The notes under the pieces were generated by a model. It did no database searches, was not told the DNA's origin, and worked only from the letters and a program-made list of their open reading frames with translations. The position numbers were made by a program, and so were the translations under genes. Positions 20,641-30,993 of a DNA stretch of 64,000 nt are shown one piece after another. The DNA is from Branchiostoma floridae. Taxonomy: Eukaryota > Chordata > Leptocardii > Amphioxiformes > Branchiostomatidae. Every line of letters begins with the position of its first letter. Position 1 is the stretch's first letter. The stretch is taken from the NCBI RefSeq assembly GCF_000003815.2, contig NC_049990.1, positions 1,598,098 to 1,662,097 of the forward strand, in the 5' to 3' direction.

Positions 20641-21828
20641 GGAGATTACACCTACATGTAGTACAGGCACTACTAGTCGGTTGGTTTGTCTTCAACGTCA
20701 TACAGTCACAAGTTTCAAATATACAGCCGCAATAAGCAGCAACCTGTGTTTTTAAAAATAGTATAACTTTGACAGAGTCTTTGTCCTAAAGTTACCTATC
20801 GATGGGATGGTAACCAGGGCAGCTAATTGTAATAAACTGGCACTTTGTGCCTTGTGTAAATCGGCCGTCCGGACGTAGTAACACATGGGTATCTATAAAC
20901 AGCGCCGTTACCAGGTCTGGGTCGTGCACTGATTGACGGCTGACGAATGAGTTTAAAATGGGAAAGTTTGGAGAGTTTGAAACACAACTGTTGCCAAAGC
21001 ATGCTGTATAGTAAAATTTCATGACAACATGTAGTATGTTCTCCATTAGTCATACACGTATACACATCAAAGACACTGGCCAACTGTATGGTAAATTGTA
21101 CATTGGACTCTAAAATTGAAGAAAACATGAATATGTTTTGGGAGAAATACTGGTCTAAATGTTGCTGGCATTAACTAGGCCCCCTTATCACTATGACGTC
21201 AGCCCATCACGCCCGTCTCCACAACACCGCCATTACCCGGTCTGCCTCGTGCCGAAGTTAGTCCATCAAAGTACCGTTAATGGACAAGTTTGGAAAGTTT
21301 GCTATAATTACACCACGCTCCACTTGGGTCAATGATGAGGCATTCGCTCATTGTAATCACCTGGTCTGTCTTGCGCCAAGGTTTATGTCAAAGTGATCGG
21401 TAATAAACCAGTTTGTGAGACACGTAGTTTGTTCTCCATAGGTTAAACATGTATATTATTAATCTCTCAAGGATGAGGCATTCGCTCATTGTAACCCCCT
21501 GGTCTGTATTGAGCAAAGGTTTATGTCACTTTGTTCAGGTTATAACCAAACAATACACTGTGGACACTAGGCACTGAGGCTGGTATCGTGGCCAAAGACA
21601 TATAAATATACAATAAAAAATTGACATGTATATACAAATTTATAATACAAAATGAACATGTATATACAACTTTATGTCAACGTTAGTCAATCAAAGTACC
21701 GTTAATGGACCAGTTTGGAGAGTTTGCGCCACGCGCCACCGGAGTCAAGGATATGCAGCTGATTCAAGTAGCGCACAGAACAAACCCGGCACGTACCGCA
21801 GTCTGACTCGGCTCAGCGGACGGCAAAG
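20641..21828 (+). promoter_or_regulatory. Internally repeated region upstream of the signal-peptide exon
   Basis: Blocks are duplicated: gcattcgctcattgtaa, then cctggtctgt and aaggtttatgtca, near 21340-21392 and 21478-21525; and caaagtaccgttaatggac, then agtttgga and agtttg, near 21266 and 21692. The last ~60 bases (acgtaccgcagtct, gactcggctcag, ggcaaag) match the leader of gene 5 at about 53425-53477. It is probably a rearranged 5' flank; no TATA box could be assigned. Confidence 0.4.
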
Positions 21829-21886
21829 ATGTGGAAGCTTCTGCTGCTCATCGCGGCTGTGATTGTCTGGCCGGGATCGGCACAAG
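21829..21886 (+). CDS. Signal-peptide exon, probably exon 1 of gene 2 or an orphan
   Basis: ATG followed by [19 protein letters not shown] and donor GTAGGC; 58 coding bases, phase 1, exactly like the signal exons at 38022, 45988, 46178 and 53478. The peptide and leader are closest to gene 5 ([19 protein letters not shown]), not to gene 3. The next compatible downstream acceptor is at 28208 (phase 1, domain X), 6.3 kb away, with the Penelope element between. It could open gene 2, or be left from a lost F-type-lectin gene. Confidence 0.7.
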
Positions 21887-22079
21887 GTAGGCTTACGATT
21901 TGCGGGAATAACGTTCTTGATTAGGAGCATTTCTGGGGATCAGGAAAGATTGATGACAGAGGTGGGACAGTTATTGTTATTATTGGCGTGCCTGTTCGTG
22001 TGTGGGGTTACATACACAGCTAATATCTACTGAAACATCACTACTACCCCAGATAACCCCATCGGGAGTAAATTACTGT

Positions 22080-22320
22080 TGAAGTAAGTACCTGGCCCCT
22101 TATTAGAAAAGGCCTCCTGTCTGGCACGAAAGGGCCAGTCTGGGCTGCAGTTTGTGTTGGTGGTTCCCTCGGGGGCGCCCCTGGTCTGGTTTGAGAAAAC
22201 TGCTGATGTCGGTATTTGTATGGTTGTTGACAATAAGTTTGTAGAATGTAGTAAGGCGGGAATTTCTTCTCCAGAGAGAATTTATCTGTTTGCGTTTTTG
22301 AACATCCGTTGACAACATAA
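22080..22320 (-). pseudogene. LINE reverse-transcriptase C-terminal fragment
   Basis: The minus-strand frame contains SLWRRNSRLTTFYKLIVNNH, FLKPDQGRPRGN and a spaced basic stretch. This resembles the RR..L..FYK..N.......L.P...R.R.N pattern at the end of non-LTR retrotransposon ORF2. Only ~70 residues remain, in an intron or intergenic region. Confidence 0.55.
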
Positions 22321-22689
22321 CTTAAAATCCGCTGGGTGGACAGCGATGATGTTTTAGTATATTGGGAAATAGAGGTTTATAGCTGCTTCTGTGTCTCTTT
22401 GTGAGTTCCCTTGATACTTCATTGGGCCTTCTAACCTTTGTATCTTTTTGTCCTTGACATGCCATGGTTTTTATCATTTGGATACCGACAGCTTTTGATA
22501 TCGGTGAACAGCAAAGTGGTGTCGGATCTGGCCTCACATTTGATTTGTTCTAAGACTTACACTAGAATTTCAATTAGGCTAAGAAAATATTTGGCCGATC
22601 ATGATCTTATCTTTATAATCAGTTAAACAAGCAAATCAGTGAAAACATATCTCACGGATTTAGAGGACTACCGAACACGTGTTGCTTCT
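22321..22689. other. No gene recognised
   Basis: Sequence between the LINE fragment and the Penelope remnant; nothing assignable. Confidence 0.35.
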
Positions 22690-23390
22690 TTGCTTATGTT
22701 TCTTCTTCTTCATGGCACTTATCCGTAACTTCATATGTCAATGAGATCACGTGTCTGTAACTATCGCGAGTTTACTTTCTAAAGTGATTGGTCGTTTTAA
22801 AGGTCGCATAACACAATATTTATGCATATGGGCGACCCCCGTCTCCAATAGTAGTTCGGGTATAAAGTACGTAGTGGCTCAGAGTACTTGCAACGTAGTA
22901 ATTCTTCCGTGCACAACAGATCTGAAGTGGGAACTGTGGTGAACGGTAGGGGTATACATCGGTTTTCAGACTGTAACGTTATAAGTTGGGTTACGTTGCT
23001 TCTTCGGCCGGTGGGAATTTGCGCCTTGGTACTGTACTGGGCACTGCCTGTGCGTCGCCTGCAGTTCCATGACCTCTGCTGGGGGTCAAATAAATGTGGA
23101 TTTTATGGAAGAACGAGCCGGCAACCTTATGCTCATTTCCAGATGTTTTATCGGTTGTGCCCATGCTTCTTGAATTCTTGTCAATCGCTTACACACCCTA
23201 TTATGGATTTTGAGGCGTCGAACCTCCTCACCCTGAGGTCCTTTACCATGTAAATCCCCATTGGCGAAATACTGTGTCATGCCATCTTAATCCGAAATAA
23301 TTCGACAGTAGTTGTTGAAAATGTGCACCATAGTGCTGGAAGAAAGTTTAGCATGATCGTTACAACATGATCATGTGCACCATTGTGAGA
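22690..23390 (+). mobile_element. Penelope-like repeat-end remnant
   Basis: gagatcacgtgtctgtaact then atcgcgagttta (22742-22773) matches 6102-6133. gacagtagttgttgaaaat and ctggaagaaagtttagcat (23300-23353) match 6177-6196 and 8737-8756. The ~500 bases between are not in the other copy and hold no recognised gene. Confidence 0.55.
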
Positions 23391-23552
23391 TAACCTTACG
23401 GGGAAAACAATACAGATTTTTAATAGAATTATACAATTTCCAAATTAGTACAAACAAGATTGGACTTCTAATGTGTGGCATAAGCCAATACTTTAAAACA
23501 TAACGTCAATAAGAACTTTCGAAAAAAGCCTCTTAGTGCGCAGTTCCGAGCA

Positions 23553-24135
23553 GTGATGTTATTGAAACCGGTTGGTACCAGGCGATCCCTGGGGAAAATA
23601 GGATTTGTACAGTGTGCTATCAGGGCAAAGTGGAAAACGAGCCACACTTTCTCTTGTTACTGTCCTTTCTACGATGACCTTCGGGGAAATCTCTTCCGTA
23701 AAATGTTTGTCAAATGTCCCGAGAAAGGGATGAAATCAGAATTGGGCGGCCTACGTCACATTTCCAACCAGGGCCAGGCCAGGCAGCTTTCAGGAACGAA
23801 AGGGGAAAGACACCAAACTACACAAGACGTTAAGAGAATAGCAGTGTGCATCATCTGTGTGTTCTATGTATACATGTCTATTTAGTTTTGTTTGCTAAAA
23901 CCTTGGTTAATGATTTTGAACTATGTTTATTCCTACATATGATTTGATGTCTCTGTATTTTCTGATATCTAATGGCTTAGTACTTTACTTAATTGTTTTT
24001 GTTAGCTTATACCTCAGAGTCTGTTCTCTTATAGTATATGTTTTATGTAATAGCAATACTGTGTCTTATAAGCCCACGCGGGCTGGGCGCGTATACGTAG
24101 AGCACAAGACACGCAAATAAAATTTGTTTTTCATT
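23553..24135 (+). pseudogene. Non-LTR retrotransposon 3' end
   Basis: From 23571 one frame gives IPGENRICTVCYQGKVENEP then HFLLLL. Another frame continues CPFYDDLRGNLFRKM, so a frameshift lies near 23665. This Cys/His-containing block is characteristic of the extreme C terminus of some LINE ORF2 proteins. The 3' part has a long AT-rich UTR ending taagcccacgcgggctgggc then acaagacacgcaaataaaat. A MITE arm (23748-23835) lies within it. Confidence 0.6.
23748..23835. mobile_element. MITE fragment, CCGGCCGGG family
   Basis: Begins ggcctacgtcacatttccaa then ccagggccaggccagg and gaacgaaaggggaaagacac. Related to 3888-3965 with substitutions; the opposite arm is missing. Confidence 0.55.
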
Positions 24136-24160
24136 CGTCGATGTAGGTTAGACATCCAGG

Positions 24161-24493
24161 TAATAAGATACATAAGTAAGTAAGCCGGTGCAATGGCCTA
24201 GTGGGTAGAGTGTTCGCCTTGCATTCGGAAGGTCGTGAGTTCGATCCCGGCCGAGTCATACCAAAGACTATAAAAATGGTACATGCTGCTTTCTCTGCTT
24301 AGCACTCAGCATTCGGGAAAGAATATGGAAGTTGAACACACACCACTACCAGTGGACTAGCCCCCTGCTGTAGTGATTGCGTTGTGTGTGGCCCAGGGCT
24401 AACGAAACAGAGATGGGCACCGCCCTATGCGCCAGAAATGGGCACTGTCCTTGGCGCGGGAAGGGTTTAACTTTAACTTAACTAATAAGATAC
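24161..24493 (+). mobile_element. tRNA-derived SINE inserted in the Penelope repeat
   Basis: An 11-base direct repeat taataagatac flanks the insert (24161-24171 and 24483-24493), and the uninterrupted sequence is seen at 27307-27317. The head at ~24184 resembles a tRNA: A box tggcctagtgg (~24194) and B box gagttcgatcc (~24237). The body (gggcaccgccctatgcgcc, gggcactgtccttggcgcgg) ends in gtttaactttaacttaac. It would be transcribed by RNA polymerase III from the internal promoter if active. Confidence 0.85.
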
Positions 24494-24536
24494 GCCAAAA
24501 ATAGTTACTCAAGCAACTGGATATGGTTTTGAAACG

Positions 24537-24578
24537 GTCAGACGTTTCGGATAGAATCCACTATCCTTCGTCAGTGAC
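24537..24578 (-). ncRNA. Hammerhead-ribozyme-like motif, Penelope left repeat
   Basis: On the minus strand: stem I strand GTCA, core CTGACGA, one extra A, stem II GGATAG/CTATCC with a TGGATT loop, core GAAA, minimal stem III (C-GT), cleavage-type C, then TGAC pairing with GTCA. This follows the type I minimal hammerheads known from Penelope elements, which work as dimers. The extra A after the core is a departure and may reduce activity. Confidence 0.6.
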
Positions 24579-24788
24579 ACTGAAGAGATCTGGAAGAAAC
24601 AGGTCTTTTATACTCTAACTATATATATGAATGAAGACAATTTCAGATGTCCAATAGGAAAGGTTGTAAGACAATTCAGACTGAAGACAATATCGATTCC
24701 AAAGAAAACAAAGCTAAGCCAAAGTCAAGCTGACGACAATTTGGATTTCAAAGGATAGCAAGGCTAAGACACAGTTAATGCAAATGAG

Positions 24789-27322
24789 TCAATTAGCTCC
24801 TGTTGTTCTAGTTACAGGAGCTAAAAGTTTTGTTGGCGGGGGGGGGGGGGGGGCTAATGCTATGTCCCAAGGGCCGGAAAGTTCCATACGTAGCCCCCCT
24901 TTTCTGTTGAGGGGGGGATTGGATATTCTCTCATATATGGCCTCTCTAACTCCCCGTTCAAACCAGCGGGCTTCATGGTCTAGGATTTCGGTAGATTGGA
25001 GGTTGAAGGAATGTCCTTGGCTGTGTTCTAGGTGGTTGAAAATAGCAGAAGAGTAGCCGTTGGCCTTCGGTTTGCAATGTTCTTGGTATCTTGCTTTTAG
25101 TGGACGACTAGTCTCACCAATGTATGTGTTGTTACAGTTGGGTTCCTCGCATTTGAGTCTGTAGATTACATTGGCCTTAGTACCTTTCTGTGGTTTGTCT
25201 TTTGGATGTACCAGTTTGTGTCGGAGGGTTGAGTGAGGTTTGAAGTTAGTGGCGATGTTGAAGTTTTGGAAGATCCGTCTGAGTTTTTCCGAAACTCCTT
25301 GGACATAGGGGATGGTAATGTTGGCTTTCTTTCTGTCGGTCAATGGTTTGCACTTGGCTGTTTTCTTTGAGTGGTCCGAGGGTTTGAGGGCTTTGTTGAA
25401 GGTCCAGTTTTGGTAGCCACATTTGTTCAATGCACTTCGAAGGTGTTTGTGTTCCTCTGTTTTGGCTTTGTCAGAGGAAACAATGCTGTCTGTCCGGTGA
25501 TACAAGGTTTTAATCACTGCCAGTTTGTGTTCCAAAGGGTGGTGAGAGTCAAAGGCCAGATATTGGTAAGTGTGCGTTGGTTCCCTGTACACTTCGAATT
25601 GAAGGCTGCCGTCCTTCTCTATGATAGTTTTGGTATCTAGGAAGGGGAGCATGTTGTCATGACTTGACTCCTGTGTGAACTTGATGTTCTTATCTACTTG
25701 GTTGATGTGGTCAAAGAACTCATCAGATACTCTCTGTTTTAGCTTGCAATAAGTGTCATCTACAAAGCGGAACCAGTTGAGTGGGGAGTGTCCTTGAAAG
25801 TACTGATAGCCTTCACTTCAAACTTTTCCATGTAGAGGTTTACAACTGTACAATGGGCGACACTGGTGATCCCATAGCACAGCCGTGCAGTTGTTGGTAG
25901 AACTGTCCTTTGAAAGAGAAATACGTACACCCTAGGCAAAGGTCTAGCAGTTTGCACAGTTGGTCTGGAGATAGCTTGGTTCTGTCTGTTAGTGTGTTGT
26001 CAGCCTCCAGGGCTTCCTTGACTACCGAGACTGCGTCCTTAGGAGGTATGCAAGTGAAAAGCGAACAGACATCGTAAGAAGGGATGATTTCATCTTCTTT
26101 TACCCGGAGATCTTTGATTTTGTCGACGAAGTCTGCACTTTCTGAACGTGATGAGACTTCCCCACTAAAGGTCCCAGGATCTTAGCTAGAAATTTTGCTA
26201 ACTCGTACGTGACAGAACCTATGCTGGACACAATGGGGCGTAGGGGGACATCCTGTTTGTGGATTTTAGGAAGGCCGTAGAAGGTTGGGGGTTGTTCTGA
26301 AGTGGGGTAGATTTTTAGATAGGTGGCACGGTCAATCTTTTTTCCCTTGTCTTCCAATTCCTTGAGAGCCGTGATGATTTTCCCTTTAAACTGGGAGGTG
26401 GGGTCCTTCTTCAAAGGCGCATAGGTGATTTTGTCCCCTAATAGATCTTGTACCTTTCTGTCGTACTGTTCCCTGTCTAAGACTACTGTGCATCTCCCCT
26501 TGTCTGCCGGCAGAATTACTATGTCTTGATTGGTGGCCAAATCTTTGAGAGCAGTTTGTTCTTCCCGATGTTGCTGGGAGGGGTTTTTGAAGCTTTCAAA
26601 GTGGTAGCTACTTTGGCGCGTAAGGCTTCAGCCTGTCTCTGTGGCAAACGGGCCCGGTGGATTGCTGACTCAGTTTCTGTGACAATGTCGATGCTGGGGA
26701 TCTTGTTAGGGGCTACTGCAAAATTTAGGCCTTTAGACAGTAGGGATTTCTCTGGTTCTGTAAGAGAATGGCTACTGAGATTCCTGACCCACCTCTCGTC
26801 TGTTCTAGTCTGAACTGGGGTTTTGGAACTGTTTGATCTCCTATTGGGGTCCCTATCTGCACGACTGTTTCCTTCCTTTAGTAATAGACGTTCAAATTTG
26901 TCCTTTTGTCTGGCTTTCCCCTTCTCGTGTTGGGCGAGTTGTTCGCGAGTTACAAAGGCTTTACTTTCAGCAAAGGTGTTTTCTGATAGTTGTTCCCTCA
27001 GTAGATCTTCAAGGTTAGTTTTTCTGTGATTGAGACCATCCAATTTGTAGTTAATCTGTCTCACCCTCTCGTTTATCAACTTCCTTTCAGCGTTGCGAAT
27101 GATATTGTTGGCCTTGAATCCTTTGATGGAGGTTTTTAGACGTAAACTAACAGGAGTCACACGTACCTTGAGGCTGCGCAAGTTGTAACGAAGATGGTTC
27201 CTGTAGTCCGCAATCTTCCTGCTGGTCTTCTCCAGGTCCCTCACTGATTTCATGCAAAACTTACCGTACTGATCCAAGATACGTCGATGTAGGTTAGACA
27301 TCCAGGTAATAAGATACGCCAA
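24789..27322 (-). pseudogene. Penelope polyprotein (reverse transcriptase + GIY-YIG endonuclease), frameshifted
   Basis: The frames in 5' to 3' order are: 27322-26519 (N-terminal basic region, KLINERVRQINYKLD); 26540-26100 (VILPADKGRCTVVLDR, FYGLPKIHK, PLRPIVSSIGS: reverse transcriptase motifs); ~26140-25850 (PSYDVCSLFTCIPP, GCAMGSPVSPIV); then WFRFVDDT near 25775 (catalytic FVDD); and 25652-24789 (MLPFLDTK, then CNNTYIGETSRPLKARYQEH of GIY-YIG and LNRKGG). At least three frame changes (near 26570, 26135 and 25855) break the ORF, so this copy cannot make a full protein. Length and motif order match the family. Confidence 0.85.
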
Positions 27323-27360
27323 AAATAGTTACTCAAGCAACTGGATATGGTTTTGAAACG

Positions 27361-27402
27361 GTCAGACGTTTCGGATAGAATCCGCTATCCTTCGTCAGTG
27401 AC
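27361..27402 (-). ncRNA. Hammerhead-like motif, Penelope right repeat
   Basis: Same order as the left copy with one loop change (gctatcc against actatcc on the plus strand). Stems I and II are fully retained. Confidence 0.55.
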
Positions 27403-27726
27403 ACTGAATAGATCTGGAAGAAACAGGTCTTTTATACTCTAACTATATATATGAATGAAGACAATTTCAGATGTCCAATAGAAAAGGTTGTAAGACAATG
27501 CAGACTGAAGACAATATCGATTCCAAAGAAAACAAAGCTAAGCCAAAGTCAAGCTGAAGACAATTTGGATTTCAAATGATAGCAAGGCTAAGACACAGTT
27601 CATGCAAATGAGTCAATTAGCTCCTGNNNNNNNNNNNNNNNNNNNNNNNNNNNNNNNNNNNNNNNNNNNNNNNNNNNNNNNNNNNNNNNNNNNNNNNNNN
27701 NNNNNNNNNNNNNNNNNNNNNNNNNN

Positions 27727-27876
27727 TATCTTCTTACATATATATAGTTAGAGTATAAAAGACCTGTTTCTTCCAGATCTCTTCAGTGTCACTGACGAAA
27801 GATAGTGGATTCTATCCGAAACGTCTGACCGTTTCAAAACCATATCCAGTTGCTTGAGTAACTATTTTTGGCGTGT
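27727..27876 (+). mobile_element. Inverted copy of the Penelope terminal repeat
   Basis: From 27740 onward (gttagagtataaaagacctg ... gtaactatttttggcgtg) this is the reverse complement of 24490-24640. It contains a third hammerhead-like motif at 27788-27829, where stem II has one weakened pair (AGATAG/CTATCC). It lies directly upstream of the first exon block of gene 2. Confidence 0.85.
27788..27829 (+). ncRNA. Hammerhead-like motif, inverted repeat copy
   Basis: GTCA, CTGACGA, AAGATAG...CTATCC, GAAACGTC, TGAC. One G-to-A change in stem II compared with the other two copies. Confidence 0.5.
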
Positions 27877-27879
27877 TTT

Positions 27880-28060
27880 TCATTCATTTATCTTTTCCTT
27901 TCTTCCTTCCTCCTTTCATTCATTTATCCATTTATCCATCCACCCATCCATCCATCCATCTATTCATTTCTTCATTCATTCATTCATTCATCCATCCATC
28001 GACCCATCCATCCATCAATTCATTCATTCATTCATTCATTCAATTATTCATTTATTCATG
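27880..28060. repeat. ATTC/ATCC microsatellite
   Basis: Compound runs of (catt)n and (catc)n. Long open frames here are artefacts of the repeat (SFIHPSIHP). Confidence 0.9.
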
Positions 28061-28207
28061 TATACCTATGCATGGCCTACAAACCAGACAAATCAATGTT
28101 CAGGTATATTCTTATCGAATTTTCGGATATTTGCCAGGCCTTAATCTACTATACCCCTAGATTATTCTTTGACAAAATGGCAGTAACACGATTTCTTACT
28201 TTCTAAG

Positions 28208-28600
28208 ACCAACAGGTGTACCTGACCACGATTGACAACTGGTCCTTTTGGAAGATTCGTGCGACAGGCCCGATGACAGATGCCAACGTGAAAGTCACGT
28301 GTGAGTCGGCGGGGATGAGGTATCCGTGTCACCAGTCGGGTGCGGCCGGGTGTACCGTCTTCTGGGACTCAGGCTGTATCACGTTAACGTTTCACCATGC
28401 CGAATGCTATACGCTAAATGCTCTCTCGAGTGAACTGTGTGGAACCATAGAACCATACGGCAGGTATTGTCAGCCGCTTGATGACACCTTTGTGTACTAC
28501 CCTGGCTGGGCCGGTGACAGCGCTTTCGGAGTGGACTACGACACTCACACCCACCACCTGGAAGGAGCGAACTACAACAACATGTACGCGCTGTGTGCAG
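28208..28600 (+). CDS. Domain X exon, gene 2 copy A
   Basis: A single 393-nt phase 1-1 exon, 131 residues. Conserved features: [50 protein letters not shown] and NNMYALCAG. Eight cysteines are shared by the three copies in the window. I recall similar G-x-M-(T/S)-x-x-N-(V/I)...CEAAG...PC...YALC modules in invertebrate extracellular proteins, but I know no established name. Confidence 0.85.
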
Positions 28601-30921
28601 GTGAGGATATAGCCTCGATGTCATTTGAAAATACAATGTCATTGAGACAACGTCTTTTTCTCCCTTTTCTGGGTGTGGTTGTGTGTTGTGTTGGTTGGGG
28701 ACGATCCAACATATATCTCCATAAAGGTCAGAAGACACATAGAATTCTTTTTTATTTGTTTATTTGTTTATTAAAATTCACCACACAAGTTGAAGGGTCG
28801 GGGGAACAGGTGGTGACACCTTTACTGGCCCTCATCCCGACTTAAAAATACATTAGTTACAGCAGAATAAGATTAAAGAAATACGACATAATCAATCAAT
28901 CAGACTACCGAGCCCTTAAATCCTGGCAGGTGGTGCACTTACATGCAGTAGACAGGTACAGAGGTTATCAGATTTAGTTGCATTATCTACCCAGGGTAAG
29001 ACCAAAGTTTTATTAGAATAAAATGATGGGCACGTATTCTGAATCTTGCCCTTCGTTTCGAACTCGAAGCCAATGCGTATTCCCCGAGGGCAGTGGTAAT
29101 GACCAACTTGATGTACAAAACTCTGTTTCTAGTCTCCTCGTGTGCGACCTCCCCGTGTCTCCACGGCACCTGTACTGATGATGTCGGGGGCTACACCTGT
29201 AGCTGTGAGAACGGCTGGACTGGACAAAACTGTGATCTACGTATGTATCGCTTTGCTTCATTAGGCTACAGCAGGTAAATTTTATGGATGACATCCTCTG
29301 CAGACTGCAAAAATAGTGCGATAGGGCGAAAAAAAACAAGATAGGTGAAAAAAACAAGATGGGTAAAAATTCCAAATGGCTGCATTTTCAAAAATATGCA
29401 CGATAAAGTTGTGATGAATGTTGTAACAAGAATTAGAAGGACAAAGCATGGTATCAGAGCCAGTTACAAGGCATTCATTCCCGTATTCAAGACATGTACT
29501 GGTGGGGTAAAAGTGACACTAGTGTGGTAGACTGGCATTACGAACAAAGTTGGTAACCACACTCATGGCTTCCATATTGGTGTTGCTTTTACAACTACCC
29601 AATAAGTTTCATTTCTGCAACTACAGTCCTGGGTACCTCGCAAGTGTCACTTCTACAAGTACAATTATTAGGCTACAACACAAAATATTTGCTCATTTTA
29701 GTACTGTAACGTCATGTTGACCATCACTGCAGAAGAAAAAAATTATTGTTTTTTTCCTGAAATCAGGCAAAAAGTAATGCGCGCGCTGTCATCCATAAAA
29801 TTGACTTGACTTTTACTTATTGCTGTGGCCTTATTATAAAACCATACTGCTGTTGGCATTAAACGAGTAATTGACTTTCAAGATATATTTGTTTCTCCTG
29901 TAATTTTGGTTGGGTACTTCGGGTAATACGGTAACACCTCGGGTAATACGGCAACACAGTGTTGTATTCTATATGTCTCGCTCTTTTCAGGCCAGCAGGT
30001 GTACCTGGCCACGATTGACAATTGGTCCTTTTGGAAGATTCGTGCGATAGGCTTGATGACCAATGCCAACGTGAAGGCCACGTGTGAAGCGGCGGGGATG
30101 TGGTACCCGTGCTTCGGTCGGTCGGGTGCGGATGGGTGTAGTAACTACCAATGGACCTCAGGCTGCATCACGTTTCACCATGCCCAATGTGAAACGCTCA
30201 CGGCTCTCTCCAGCGAACTGTGTGGGCGTACGGACGGGTCCGGCAGTTATTGTCAGCCGCTTGATGACACCTTTGTGTGCAGGCCTGACTGGGGGTCTAA
30301 TGGCGCTTTCGGATTGGACTACGAGACTCACAACTACAACATGCCAGGACCGGGCCACAAAAACATGTACGCGCTGTGTGCAGGTAAGGCTGTAGCCTCG
30401 ATGTCATTTCACAAGACAATGTTATTGGGGGAACTTTTCATGTTTGAAAAAAAAAACAGTTGTTACATAACATATGATAACACCACAGTGGGCCATCATG
30501 TGTACAATGTATATCAGATGTGTAACATTGCCTGTTTTTTAGAATCAAAGAACCTTAGTTCTTTAATCTATCATTAAGGTTTAATAGTACTTCCTCGAAG
30601 ATAAGTTCAAATCTAACACTAACTCCCTCGTTCACTACGTTTATGAAGGTACGTAAGACAACCAGGTAAACAATATTCAAATACAATTCAATCTCTAAGA
30701 CTGAATAAAAACGGATATTTACTTCCGGACGTTTCGAGTCACAATAGCTATGCAAAATATATACTAATGTTCATAATTTGCATGTTGGTGTTTAACTACG
30801 TACTTGCCAGTTAAAATTGATAGAAAATTGATTTGGTACTTCTTGATATATACTGGTTTTAATCAAATCCCAAGCCGGGTTCGGAATGTTATATGTATTA
30901 TACATATATATTACTTCACAC

Positions 30922-30993
<72 letters not shown>

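Larger units (their letters stand above)
24137..27626 (-). mobile_element. Penelope-like retroelement with direct long terminal repeats (pLTRs)
   Basis: A ~330-bp terminal sequence (gtcgatgtaggttagacatc, ccaggtaataagatac, caagcaactggatatgg, ... caattagctcctg) occurs at 24137-24812 (split by a SINE) and again at 27283-27626 in the same orientation. The region between encodes a degenerate Penelope polyprotein on the minus strand. A third, inverted copy lies across the gap at 27727-27876. Direct plus inverted pLTR arrangements are typical of Penelope-like elements, as are the hammerhead-like motifs in each pLTR. The right side is cut by an assembly gap. Confidence 0.85.

Noticed and set aside
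24184-24256. A tRNA gene
   Set aside because: A and B boxes are present, but the cloverleaf is imperfect, a SINE body follows and target duplications flank it; it is a tRNA-derived SINE.
27873-28160. Open frames rich in His/Ser/Ile/Phe
   Set aside because: Translated microsatellite (catt/catc runs) continuing into intron.
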